64,000 bases of DNA from Pelorhabdus rhamnosifermentans. GTDB lineage: Bacteria > Bacillota > Negativicutes > UMGS1260. The stretch covers positions 62,001-126,000 of the forward strand of contig NZ_JAHGVE010000010.1 in the NCBI RefSeq assembly GCF_018835585.1, given 5' to 3'. Positions 41,916 to 49,366 of the stretch are shown one piece after another. Made by a program: the position numbers and the translations under genes. The notes under the pieces are model-generated. The model ran no database searches. It was not told where the DNA came from and saw only the letters and a list, made by a program, of their open reading frames with translations. Within the stretch, counting starts at the first letter, position 1. Every line of letters starts with the position of its first letter.

Positions 41916-41953
41916 GAAATAGAGCCTCACTCGTTTGAGTGAGGCTCTATTTC
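41916..41953. terminator. Perfect 17-bp inverted repeat, bidirectional terminator
   Basis: GAAATAGAGCCTCACTC and its exact complement surround the loop GTTT. It would terminate from either direction (AAAT/ATTT ends). It lies in an otherwise empty 252-base gap between the OmpH remnant and the minus-strand membrane-protein gene. Confidence 0.8.
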
Positions 41954-42028
41954 ATTAACATGCGGTACCTGGTTGGGCCGGATGGTGATTACTGAAGGGG
42001 ACTTTTTAAAAATTCGCGTTTTGCATGG

Positions 42029-42736
42029 CTATTTTGCTCTTACAATAATTTGGAAAAAAGATGATCCTTTTTCAGCGTATTGCGCCATATAAAAGACGCC
42101 ATTTTTTGTTACTGTGGTATTATCAAGTATTTTCCCTCGAATCTCAATAATATCATCATTTGATATTCCTGGAGAAGTAGCGGAGATTACCGCAGCAGTC
42201 CAAGCACGTAGTGATTTGCGATCAAATTTCTCACCACTGTTACCTTGCACGGTGAAGGAGACCTCTGTTATTTGGCCGCTTGTGGGATCACAATTTATGA
42301 CAACATTAGAATCTTTACCATCGGGTATGTCATAAGTTGTAACACCAGGGCGCATGGGCTTTTCAGTGTTAATGTTAATCACTGATTTGTCACCATGACG
42401 CTGCTTTATTTCTTTGTTGTAGATTTCGATGAATTGAGGTATTGTAACTTTCATTGTAGCAGATGGTTGCTGTTGTGGCGGTGCAGGAGTAGATGTGGTT
42501 TGGGCAGGGGATTGTTGCTGGTTTATTTGTTGTTCTTTAGTGGCAATCTTCTTTGTGTCAGTCGTCATTCCAATTGCGATAAATGAAATTATTATTAAAC
42601 TTAGATATGTAGCTAGTACCTTCTTTCTTCCTCTTTTTTCGGGATTGCCCCATCGAATAACATATGATGGCCTAATTACTCCCACGATTAAGCATATAAT
42701 AGAGAGTAAAAATATAATTATAAATAAATTGTTCAA
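42029..42736 (-). CDS. Two-span membrane protein with extracytoplasmic domain
   Basis: 235 aa, TTG start with AAGGAGGTC upstream. Two spans (about 3-22 and 43-59) are followed by a Gln/Pro/Thr-rich linker (QQQSPAQTTSTPAPPQQQPS) and a globular domain of about 140 residues (MKVTIPQFIEIYNKEIKQRH). Family unknown. As a lysogen-oriented cargo gene next to attR it could act in superinfection exclusion; this is inference. Confidence 0.6.
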   Translation of the reverse strand: MNNLFIIIFLLSIICLIVGVIRPSYVIRWGNPEKRGRKKVLATYLSLIIISFIAIGMTTDTKKIATKEQQINQQQSPAQTTSTPAPPQQQPSATMKVTIPQFIEIYNKEIKQRHGDKSVININTEKPMRPGVTTYDIPDGKDSNVVINCDPTSGQITEVSFTVQGNSGEKFDRKSLRAWTAAVISATSPGISNDDIIEIRGKILDNTTVTKNGVFYMAQYAEKGSSFFQIIVRAK

Positions 42737-42900
42737 AACAAGACCTCCTTATTGGACTATGTAATATAACTACCACAAATTTACACAATATTCCTTCATG
42801 TGATAAAAACTCCCAAAATGGCCGCGAGTTCAAATTCTATTATATTAATGAAGGTAATTATTTTATAAATACTTAATAGTTTTTATAAGAACATCTTTAT
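42737..42900. other. Gene-free phage end
   Basis: Very A+T-rich stretch between the membrane-protein gene and the arm repeats. I see no reading frame or RNA gene. The word GTTCAAATTC looks like a tRNA T-loop, but no acceptor or anticodon arm is present. Confidence 0.5.
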
Positions 42901-42920
42901 TAGTAACTTACTAGTAACAA
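42901..42920. repeat. Putative integrase arm-type repeats, right
   Basis: TAGTAAC occurs at 42901-42907 and 42912-42918 as direct repeats, matching the copies near attL. Confidence 0.55.
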
Positions 42921-42950
42921 AAAGGCCATTAATGCTATGTTTTATAACGA

Positions 42951-42971
42951 CCCAGTTTTCCAAGCGTTAAT
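42951..42971 (+). other. attR core
   Basis: Exact copy of the 21-bp attL core. To its right begins host DNA with the original rpsI terminator. Confidence 0.92.
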
Positions 42972-42984
42972 TTTATCAAAAAAG

Positions 42985-43022
42985 AAACCCGCGTACAGCC
43001 TACGGCTACGCGGGTTTTTCTT
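42985..43022 (+). terminator. Displaced original rpsI terminator
   Basis: AAACCCGCGTA and TACGCGGGTTT flank a small inner GCC/GGC hairpin, followed by a T-rich tail. Before integration it would lie about 15 bases after the rpsI stop. The rest of the stretch up to 43159 shows no gene. Confidence 0.85.
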
Positions 43023-43159
43023 TTTTAAGAACCTATAAAAAACGAAAATTTACTCGCTTCTAGGACCTGTTATTTCTTATCAAACCTGCCCTCTTAACGA
43101 GTTGCAGATACATCAGTCATATGTTCCGTTGACGATTTAAAAGAAAAGCGGCTAGGCCG

Positions 43160-43738
43160 CTATTTCGATAATTTTAAACTATCTTCTTGTGTAAGTGTGG
43201 CAATGCGTTTTTTGACCGAGTTATTGAGTTGCATTGCATTTACTAGTTCGTTTTGAGCCTTCCAATCAGCATTGTTTTTCGGATCGCTTAAATGTTCCAT
43301 CATATGCTGAGCCGATAGTTGTATGTTTACTTCAACTTGAATTAACGACGCTTTTATATCTTCATATCTAGGGTCTATTATTTGGATACTTTCAGAGTCT
43401 CGTTGAATAACTTCTGAAGTTTTTTTTAGACTTTTAAAATCATTATAGATACTTTCTGTCGGTTTGTTATTATATGAAATATCATCTAAGCTGTCTGAAT
43501 AATTTTTCAATATCTCATCAAATCGGCCGCAGATATTATTGGTTACAGCGACCATATGCTCAGCATTTTTTTGTTTTTCTTCATGTGATAAAGCCTTAGC
43601 TGAAGAAGCATTATTTTGAACCCCCTTCTGAGCCTGCATCATGAATGAAATCCCAACTAATACTAATATAATAATCAATGCCAGTAACACTTTTCGAAGA
43701 GTTATCTTTCTGCCTAAACTTGCTGGTATCATATACAT
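43160..43738 (-). CDS. Membrane-anchored helical protein
   Basis: 192 aa. A single N-terminal span (VLLALIIILVLVGISFMM, about 18-35) precedes an extracytoplasmic, largely helical domain with coiled-coil tendency (SHEEKQKNAEHMVAVTNNIC, DFKSLKKTSEVIQRDSESIQ). No known family. It is host DNA just outside attR. A start at the Met six bases later is also possible. Confidence 0.65.
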   Translation of the reverse strand: MYMIPASLGRKITLRKVLLALIIILVLVGISFMMQAQKGVQNNASSAKALSHEEKQKNAEHMVAVTNNICGRFDEILKNYSDSLDDISYNNKPTESIYNDFKSLKKTSEVIQRDSESIQIIDPRYEDIKASLIQVEVNIQLSAQHMMEHLSDPKNNADWKAQNELVNAMQLNNSVKKRIATLTQEDSLKLSK

Positions 43739-43949
43739 CCCTCGCGTTTAAGTTTTTAATTATTTTAATTATAATCCATGATTACTGGACAAACAACAAA
43801 GTCCGAAAGTATTTTACAAAATATAGACTGCTGCTTTAACTAATAGTAAATAATACCGGAAACGTGAGGCATGAATGAAGTTTCAGCAAAAAATGGCTTG
43901 TGAGAAGCAATATCTCAATGCTTCCAGCGATTGGTTCGTTATTAAACGG

Positions 43950-43966
43950 ATCACATGTGATATAAT
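43950..43966 (+). promoter_or_regulatory. Palindrome overlapping a -10 box
   Basis: ATCACATGTGAT (43950-43961) is a perfect 12-bp palindrome whose last base begins TATAAT (43961-43966). A regulator bound there would block the promoter of the small gene at 43996. Confidence 0.5.
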
Positions 43967-43995
43967 AAGTCATCACATCGCAGGGGGGGATCAAA

Positions 43996-44085
43996 TTGGT
44001 ATATGAAGAGGACGACGGACTAATTTGGTACAATGATGAAGGTCAAATGATCGACTGTTATGATACTCTCTGTTCCCAATGTTAG
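43996..44085 (+). CDS. 29-residue acidic Cys-containing peptide
   Basis: TTG start with CAGGGGGG upstream. Sequence VYEEDDGLIWYNDEGQMIDC then YDTLCSQC; three Cys at the end. It has its own promoter-like element and a strong terminator at 44109, so it looks like a separate mini-gene of unknown function. Confidence 0.4.
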   Translation: MVYEEDDGLIWYNDEGQMIDCYDTLCSQC

Positions 44086-44108
44086 TAGTACTAATTATTA
44101 AATAGACG

Positions 44109-44148
44109 AATCCCGCTCTTAGCGTAAGCTAGGTGCGGGATTTTTTTG
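44109..44148 (+). terminator. Terminator after the 29-residue gene
   Basis: AATCCCGCTCTTAGC pairs with GCTAGGTGCGGGATT (two mismatches or wobble pairs) around GTAA and is followed by a T-run. Confidence 0.85.
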
Positions 44149-44218
44149 TTTGCCATAGAAATTACGTAACGTTTAACAACTCGAAATACATATCATGTTG
44201 ATAAAGGAGGTTACCTGA

Positions 44219-44346
44219 ATGTCTGAAGAAGAGCGAATTGCACGGTGGAAAGATTGGAAGCTGAATTAAGAGGAATAGAAAGAATTGTATCTGAAATTCT
44301 TCATATAGTTCGCAAAATTGAGCGTGAATTAGATAGCATTGAATAA
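44219..44346 (+). pseudogene. Small coiled-coil gene with an apparent -1 frame break
   Basis: ATG 44219 follows a strong AAAGGAGG, but its frame stops after 16 residues (SEEERIARWKDWKLN). A frame starting at GTG 44245 in the -1 phase encodes VERLEAELRGIERIVSEILH and IVRKIERELDSIE. Joined after SEEERIAR they would form a natural 42-residue helical protein, so one base seems lost, or two coupled peptides are made. Confidence 0.45.
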
Positions 44347-44439
44347 CATTAAATGGCTCGTCACGTAATAGGCGGGCGTTACATAGGGTCGTCTACATTT
44401 TGGCGGATGGGCATGATGTTTATCTTGGTTTAGGCGAAG

Positions 44440-44469
44440 GCCCTCAACGATTTACGGTTGGGGTTTTTT
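44440..44469 (+). terminator. Terminator
   Basis: CCTCAACG pairs with CGGTTGGGG (one mismatch plus wobble) and is followed by TTTTTT. It may end the transcript of the coiled-coil mini-gene. Confidence 0.75.
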
Positions 44470-44524
44470 ATGTTCATAATTGGTTATACTATATATTACA
44501 AGTAACTTTAGGAGGAAAATTAAA

Positions 44525-44614
44525 ATGATATATATAGCTTTTGGTCTGGTAGCTATGGTTGTTGCTTCTAGCCAATTATTTATTCATATGTATTCTGTTT
44601 TACAGGCATTATGA
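44525..44614 (+). CDS. 29-residue hydrophobic peptide
   Basis: ATG after AGGAGGAAAATT. Sequence MIYIAFGLVAMVVASSQLFI then HMYSVLQAL, one membrane span. With its own terminator downstream it resembles small membrane peptides of type I toxin or regulatory classes, but no antisense RNA was identified. Confidence 0.45.
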   Translation: MIYIAFGLVAMVVASSQLFIHMYSVLQAL

Positions 44615-44677
44615 AAAATTCGACTCTATTGCCTGCTTATTGTCAATGATGAGATTTTTTTATTTGTTGTTCAAGCC

Positions 44678-44709
44678 AAAATCCCAGACGATTATCTGGG
44701 ATTTTTTAT
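44678..44709 (+). terminator. Terminator, convergent with the Cys-rich gene
   Basis: AAATCCCAGA pairs exactly with TCTGGGATTT, followed by TTTATTT. The minus strand starts with an AAAATAA-rich run, so it can also terminate the gene at 44722. Confidence 0.85.
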
Positions 44710-44721
44710 TTAGTAAACTTG

Positions 44722-44976
44722 TTATTTCGAATCCTTGCAGAGTTTTAAAATGTCAAAAGCGATGTTAATGTTTTTCGTATATACCTTGCCTGAAGTGCCC
44801 ACGACAAACTGGCAATCCTTGCTGTGACACAGCGATTCGCCGCTGCAGTACTTTGTCAGTACATGGCTTTCCTGACGCTGTTCTTCTTCAAGGCAGTAAC
44901 CGGATATTTGCTGGGCTACTTCCTTGCCTGTAAAATGGCATGTTCCGACGCGATTGAGTGTGATTGTTTCACGCAT
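44722..44976 (-). CDS. Cys-rich small protein
   Basis: 84 aa from the ATG at 44976, selected because AAGGGGGAATG precedes it. Cysteines occur in GTCHFTGKE, GYCLEEEQ and KYCSGESLCHSKDC, suggesting metal binding. The C-terminus FVVGTSGKVYTKNINIAFDI is ordered. Family unknown. Confidence 0.6.
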   Translation of the reverse strand: MRETITLNRVGTCHFTGKEVAQQISGYCLEEEQRQESHVLTKYCSGESLCHSKDCQFVVGTSGKVYTKNINIAFDILKLCKDSK

Positions 44977-45075
44977 AGACCATTCCCCCTTACGAGCAGG
45001 ATACAAAAGCCTGCATGTTTTGTCTACCGCTATTGTGTTAAATTTTTCTTAAGATTGAGTTAGTTGTTCTTGTCC

Positions 45076-45894
45076 CTATTGTTTTGCCAGTCTTAAAGGG
45101 GCATCGAGTGCCTCTGCGGCGAGACTGGGCCCAATATAATTATTTCTGGCCATTAAACTAAGTACGACAGCCTGCCTTTGTTTGGCAGCAGCAAGGTCTA
45201 CAAAGGGAGAATAGAGGGACGGGGCATTGGGTACGCCTGCGAGTAAGGCACTTTGTGCTAAAGTTAAATCAGCAGGTTCTTTGTTAAAATAGTTATTCGA
45301 AGCGGCCTTGATACCGTAAGAACCTGAACCAAAATAAATTGTATTGACATACATCTCCAGAATTTCTTCTTTCGAATAATGCAGTTCCATATCAACAGCA
45401 AGAATAAATTCTTCGATTTTTCGGCCAAAGTTTTTATCTTGATTTAAAAAAAGATTCTTTACGAGTTGCTGTGTAATCGTACTGCCGCCTTCAGTATAGG
45501 CCCCTGTTTGCATATTGACAAGTGTAGCCCGTAAGAGGCTTTCCACGTCAAACCCGTAGTGATGATAAAAGCGATTGTCCTCGACAGCAATAACAGCTTG
45601 TTGAAAAGGAAGGGGAATGTCGTTCATTTTCACATAGCTTTTTCGATCTAATTTGTCTTCAACAGCACTTTTTAACATGATGATTCGATGAATGCGCTGA
45701 TAGAGACCTGCCGTTGTTTGCATAGCCTCGTTTGCATGGATATTTTTATTGAAGTTCGTTGTGACATTCGTGAGCTGACTCATATTTTGGTTCATATTTC
45801 GTAAGGATTTCGGCAGTAATAGGTTGCCGCCAGCCCATAAAAAAGCACCGAAAAATGCTATGAGCACGAGAATCATGAATTTTTTTTTGGTCAT
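45076..45894 (-). CDS. Monofunctional peptidoglycan glycosyltransferase (GT51)
   Basis: 272 aa. An N-terminal membrane anchor (FMILVLIAFFGAFLWAGGNL) is followed by a GT51 domain: AVEDNRFYHHYGFD with the catalytic Glu, GGSTITQQLVKNLFLN, KIEEFILAVDMELHYSKEEI and YFGSGSYGIKAASNNYF. No transpeptidase domain is present, so it polymerises lipid II only (MtgA-like). Class A PBPs share these motifs, but the length rules out a bifunctional enzyme. Confidence 0.9.
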   Translation of the reverse strand: MTKKKFMILVLIAFFGAFLWAGGNLLLPKSLRNMNQNMSQLTNVTTNFNKNIHANEAMQTTAGLYQRIHRIIMLKSAVEDKLDRKSYVKMNDIPLPFQQAVIAVEDNRFYHHYGFDVESLLRATLVNMQTGAYTEGGSTITQQLVKNLFLNQDKNFGRKIEEFILAVDMELHYSKEEILEMYVNTIYFGSGSYGIKAASNNYFNKEPADLTLAQSALLAGVPNAPSLYSPFVDLAAAKQRQAVVLSLMARNNYIGPSLAAEALDAPLRLAKQ

Positions 45895-46040
45895 TGCGTT
45901 TCCCGCCTTGTTACTTGTCTTTATTTATAGCGTATCATTTCATTCTAAAAGTATCAAGATAAGGCTGAAAAGAGTGCAGGAACTTTTGATTTTTTAAAGA
46001 AAAATAACGAATGAGACGGTTGTATGTTAAAATAGTAACA

Positions 46041-46069
46041 GGCTCCTTTTTGTGGAGCTAATTTTTTTT
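46041..46069 (+). terminator. Terminator-like hairpin upstream of argC
   Basis: GCTCC pairs with GGAGC around a seven-base T-rich loop, followed by TAATTTTTTTT. It lies before the arg promoter and would end read-through from upstream. Confidence 0.6.
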
Positions 46070-46079
46070 AAAAACCATA

Positions 46080-46109
46080 TTGCATTATTATACAAGTTGG
46101 ATGTATAAT
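46080..46109 (+). promoter_or_regulatory. arg promoter with ArgR-like inverted repeat
   Basis: TTGCAT (46080-46085) and TATAAT (46104-46109) are 18 bases apart. ATTATACA (46087-46094) and TGTATAAT (46102-46109) form an exact inverted repeat in the spacer and -10; the half-sites TGCATTATTATACA and TGTATAATTATCA resemble ARG boxes. Arginine-dependent repression by ArgR is inferred. Confidence 0.7.
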
Positions 46110-46133
46110 TATCAAAACAGGGGGGTGTAATTA

Positions 46134-47168
46134 ATGAAAGTTAGTGTAATTGGAGCAACAGGTTATGCCGGAGAAGAACTTATCCGATTGATTACTTGTC
46201 ATCCAGAAGCCGAACTCGTTGCCATTACGTCTGAAAGTCAGACAGGTACTTCCTTTGACACGGTTTATCCACATTTTAAAGGTATATGTGAACAAAAATT
46301 AGCTTCTTTACAAGACCTTGATGAAATCACAGCAGCGAGTGATGTTTTATTTGTCGCACTCCCTCATGGTCATGCGATGGAAGTGGGGAAAAAACTTAGC
46401 GGCAGTTCTGTCAAAATGATTGATTTAGGTGCTGATTATCGTTTCACTGACACGAACGTCTATGAAAAGTGGTATAAAGTGCCTCATACTCATCCCCAGG
46501 CTCAGGCTGTTTATGGGCTCACTGAGTTATTCCGTGATGATGTGAAAACAGCGACAATTGTCGGTAATCCCGGCTGCTATACAACAGCAAGTATTTTAGC
46601 CCTTGCGCCGCTTGCCCAAGCCGGATTAGTTGATTTGAAAAATATCGTTGTCGATGCTAAATCAGGTGTGAGCGGTGCCGGACGTGGGTTGAGTCTCAAC
46701 GCTCATTACAGCGAAACAGCGGATAGTATTAAGCCCTATGGAATTGCCACACATCGTCATACACCCGAGATCGAACAAGCTTTACAGCGTCTTTCCGGTC
46801 AGGATGTACTATTGAATTTCACTCCCCATCTTGTACCCATGACACGGGGAATCCTTTCTACTTGTTATGCAACCATGAAGAGTGGTGTTACGGCTAAGCA
46901 AGTTGATGAGGCTTATTATGATTTGTATAGTAATGAGTTTTTTATTCGTCTTTTGGGGCGTGGCGGTTATCCTGTTACGAAAAATACCAGAGGGTCTAAC
47001 TACTGTGATATTGCGTGGCATATTGATGAGCGGACCGGACGGGTCATTGCCGTTTCGGCGATTGATAATTTAGTGAAGGGTGCAGCAGGTCAGGCTGTGC
47101 AGAACATGAATGTCATGTTTGGTTGTGATGAAACAGCGGGACTCAAGCTTGTTCCTGTGTTTCCTTAA
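46134..47168 (+). CDS. argC: N-acetyl-gamma-glutamyl-phosphate reductase
   Basis: 344 aa, ATG after CAGGGGGG. NAD(P)-binding start VSVIGATGYAGEELIRLI, catalytic Cys in VGNPGCYTTASILALAP and HRHTPEIEQ. It reduces N-acetylglutamyl phosphate to the semialdehyde, step three of arginine synthesis. It heads the cluster argCJBDFGH, directly under the ArgR-like operator. Confidence 0.96.
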   Translation: MKVSVIGATGYAGEELIRLITCHPEAELVAITSESQTGTSFDTVYPHFKGICEQKLASLQDLDEITAASDVLFVALPHGHAMEVGKKLSGSSVKMIDLGADYRFTDTNVYEKWYKVPHTHPQAQAVYGLTELFRDDVKTATIVGNPGCYTTASILALAPLAQAGLVDLKNIVVDAKSGVSGAGRGLSLNAHYSETADSIKPYGIATHRHTPEIEQALQRLSGQDVLLNFTPHLVPMTRGILSTCYATMKSGVTAKQVDEAYYDLYSNEFFIRLLGRGGYPVTKNTRGSNYCDIAWHIDERTGRVIAVSAIDNLVKGAAGQAVQNMNVMFGCDETAGLKLVPVFP

Positions 47169-47196
47169 TAGTCAGGCAGAAGAGGAGGTCTCAAAC

Positions 47197-48405
47197 ATGT
47201 TTACACCGTTGGAAGAAAGCATCACCTTTCCTCAGGGATTTACAGCTGCTGGCGTTAAAGCCGGTGTAAAGAAGAGTGGCAAGGAAGATGTGGCAATTAT
47301 TTATAGTGCCGTACAAGCGCAGACTGCTGCTGTGTTTACGACGAACTTAATGGCAGCGGCGCCTGTGATGGTATCGAAAAGTGTGCTTGCTTCAGGAACC
47401 GCCCAGGCCATTGTGGTCAATTCAGGTTGCGCCAATGCTTGTACAGGCGAACAAGGAATCAAAGATGCGAAGAAAATGGCTGATGTAACAGCGTCACTGC
47501 TACACATATCTGCTGAAGATGTTTTTGTTGCTTCTACGGGCGTCATTGGCGTTGTCATGCCGATGGAAAAAATCACGCAAGGTATTGGTGAGGCTGTTAA
47601 GAATTTGGCTGTTTCGGGCGGCGAACTGGCAGTCAAAGCTATTATGACGACAGATACTTTTACAAAAAGCCTGGCTTATGAATTCCCTTTAGGCGGCAAA
47701 ACAGTGAAAATCGCTGGCATTGCCAAGGGCGCTGGCATGATTCAGCCCAATTTGGCGACAATGCTCAGTTTTATTACAACAGATGCTGCTGTGGCGGCGC
47801 CTGTTTTGCAGCAAGCTTTAACAGCGGCTGTAAAAACATCTTTTAATATGGTTACCGTTGATGGTGATACAAGTACAAATGATATGGTCGCTGTGCTTGC
47901 CAATGGACTAGCAGGGAACTCTCGGATTGATAGCACAACTCATGCTGATTTTGCTGTCTTCCAGGAGGCGCTGACAAGCTTGTGTACCTATTTAGCCAAG
48001 CAAGTGGCGCGTGATGGTGAAGGAGCAACGAAGTTTCTAGAGCTTACAGTGCAGCATGCGCCTTCTTTTGCCGCAGGCAAGCAAGTAGCCATGGCGATTG
48101 CCAAGTCGCCGCTGGTTAAAACGGCTTTTTTTGGGCAAGACCCGAACTGGGGCCGTATCTTGTGTGCTGTCGGTTATGCCGGTATTCCCCTTGATCCAGC
48201 AAAAATTTCCCTGACGATTGGTGAGGTAAAGATTGTTGAAAAGGGGTTAGGCATTCATTATGATGAGGCCAAACTTCACCAGGTCATGGCTGATACAGAT
48301 ATTCAAGTAGTTGTTGATCTTGCGGCAGGTAGCGAAACAGTGACTGTATGGAGCTGCGATTTTTCCTACGAATATGTAAAAATTAATGGCGAATATCATA
48401 CGTGA
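47197..48405 (+). CDS. argJ: Ornithine acetyltransferase / N-acetylglutamate synthase
   Basis: 402 aa from ATG 47197 (AGAGGAGGTC upstream). Motifs: KGAGMIQPNLATMLSFITTD and MVTVDGDTSTND, with autocleavage expected before the Thr of the KGAGMI-PN-ATML block region. It transfers the acetyl group from acetylornithine to glutamate, recycling acetyl, and may also use acetyl-CoA. No argA is present, consistent with ArgJ supplying N-acetylglutamate. Confidence 0.95.
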   Translation: MFTPLEESITFPQGFTAAGVKAGVKKSGKEDVAIIYSAVQAQTAAVFTTNLMAAAPVMVSKSVLASGTAQAIVVNSGCANACTGEQGIKDAKKMADVTASLLHISAEDVFVASTGVIGVVMPMEKITQGIGEAVKNLAVSGGELAVKAIMTTDTFTKSLAYEFPLGGKTVKIAGIAKGAGMIQPNLATMLSFITTDAAVAAPVLQQALTAAVKTSFNMVTVDGDTSTNDMVAVLANGLAGNSRIDSTTHADFAVFQEALTSLCTYLAKQVARDGEGATKFLELTVQHAPSFAAGKQVAMAIAKSPLVKTAFFGQDPNWGRILCAVGYAGIPLDPAKISLTIGEVKIVEKGLGIHYDEAKLHQVMADTDIQVVVDLAAGSETVTVWSCDFSYEYVKINGEYHT

Positions 48406-48451
48406 GTAAAAATTCCAAAAATATAATTGAAACTAAAAAGGGTGGGGATAT

Positions 48452-49366
48452 ATGATCAACTCAGTGGCAAAAGCAGCCGTTCTTATTGATGCGCTGCCTT
48501 ATATGCAGCAATTTTTCGGTAAAACTATCGTTATTAAATATGGTGGTAACGCCATGATTAATCCGAAGCTGAAGCATAGCGTCATGCAGGATATTATTTT
48601 AATGAAATATGTGGGAATGCGTCCCATTGTTGTTCACGGCGGGGGACCGGAAATTACGGCAACGCTGAAACAACTTGGCAAGGAAACGAAATTTGTCAAC
48701 GGCCTGAGGGTAACCGATGCTGAGACGGTGTCAATCGCTGAAATGGTTCTTGTGGGCAAAATCAACACCGAGATTGTCACCATGCTGAACCATCAGGGAG
48801 CCAAGGCCGTAGGTCTTAGTGGCAAAGATGCCAACTTGATGATTGCTGATAGGCATTTAGCTGAAGTTCAGGAAAACGGTGAAGCTAAATTCGTTGATAT
48901 TGGTTTTGTTGGCGCCGTGAAAAAGGTTAATCCCGATATTTTAAATACCCTGCTTGATCAAAATTTTATTCCCGTTATTGCACCGATTGGTGCAGGCAAA
49001 GATGGGGCAACTTATAATATTAATGCCGATTATGTTGCGGCAGAGATTGCCGGGGCTCTGAAAGCGGAAAAAATGTTACTGCTTACGGATGTAGAAGGCA
49101 TTTATCGTGATTTTGCTGATAAGACATCGCTTATTTCAACTTTATCTCGTCACGAGGCGGAAACCATGGTGGAACAGCGAACAATTGACGGCGGTATGAT
49201 TCCGAAAGTAGAAAGCTGTCTCAAGGCGCTCCATTACGGCGTACCCAAAACCCATATTATTGACGGACGGCAAAAGCATTCTCTGTTGCTGGAGGTTTTT
49301 ACGACAACAGGTATTGGCACTGAAGTTGTACAAGATGAAGGGAGCGAGGATCATGAAAATGACTAA
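48452..49366 (+). CDS. argB: Acetylglutamate kinase
   Basis: 304 aa. IVIKYGGNAMINPKLKHSVM and VVHGGGPEITATLKQLGKE form the nucleotide and substrate sites; GGMIPKVESCLKAL is the C-terminal signature. It phosphorylates N-acetylglutamate. The N-terminal extension before the kinase core (about 1-22, AVLIDALPYMQQFFGK) is the type found in arginine-feedback-sensitive hexameric enzymes, so allosteric inhibition is likely. Overlaps argD by 14 bases. Confidence 0.95.
   Translation: MINSVAKAAVLIDALPYMQQFFGKTIVIKYGGNAMINPKLKHSVMQDIILMKYVGMRPIVVHGGGPEITATLKQLGKETKFVNGLRVTDAETVSIAEMVLVGKINTEIVTMLNHQGAKAVGLSGKDANLMIADRHLAEVQENGEAKFVDIGFVGAVKKVNPDILNTLLDQNFIPVIAPIGAGKDGATYNINADYVAAEIAGALKAEKMLLLTDVEGIYRDFADKTSLISTLSRHEAETMVEQRTIDGGMIPKVESCLKALHYGVPKTHIIDGRQKHSLLLEVFTTTGIGTEVVQDEGSEDHEND

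Larger units (their letters stand above)
5968..42971. mobile_element. Complete prophage, lambda-like head and contractile P2/Mu-like tail
   Basis: About 37 kb bounded by a 21-bp direct repeat at 5968-5988 and 42951-42971. It contains an integrase, repressor/Cro switch, early genes, HUH Rep and ParAB, late regulator, terminase, head, contractile tail, lysis genes and cargo. No essential structural gene appears broken, so it could be inducible. The integrase is at the left end reading toward attL, the usual arrangement. Sheath, tube, gpX, gpD, gpV, gp25-like, J and I genes place it among myovirus-morphology phages, whereas the head genes resemble the lambda A-W-B-C/E-FII-Z order. Confidence 0.96.

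Noticed and set aside
42826-42840. tRNA T-loop-like word near attR
   Set aside because: No anticodon arm or acceptor stem can be drawn around it; the attachment gene is rpsI, not a tRNA.
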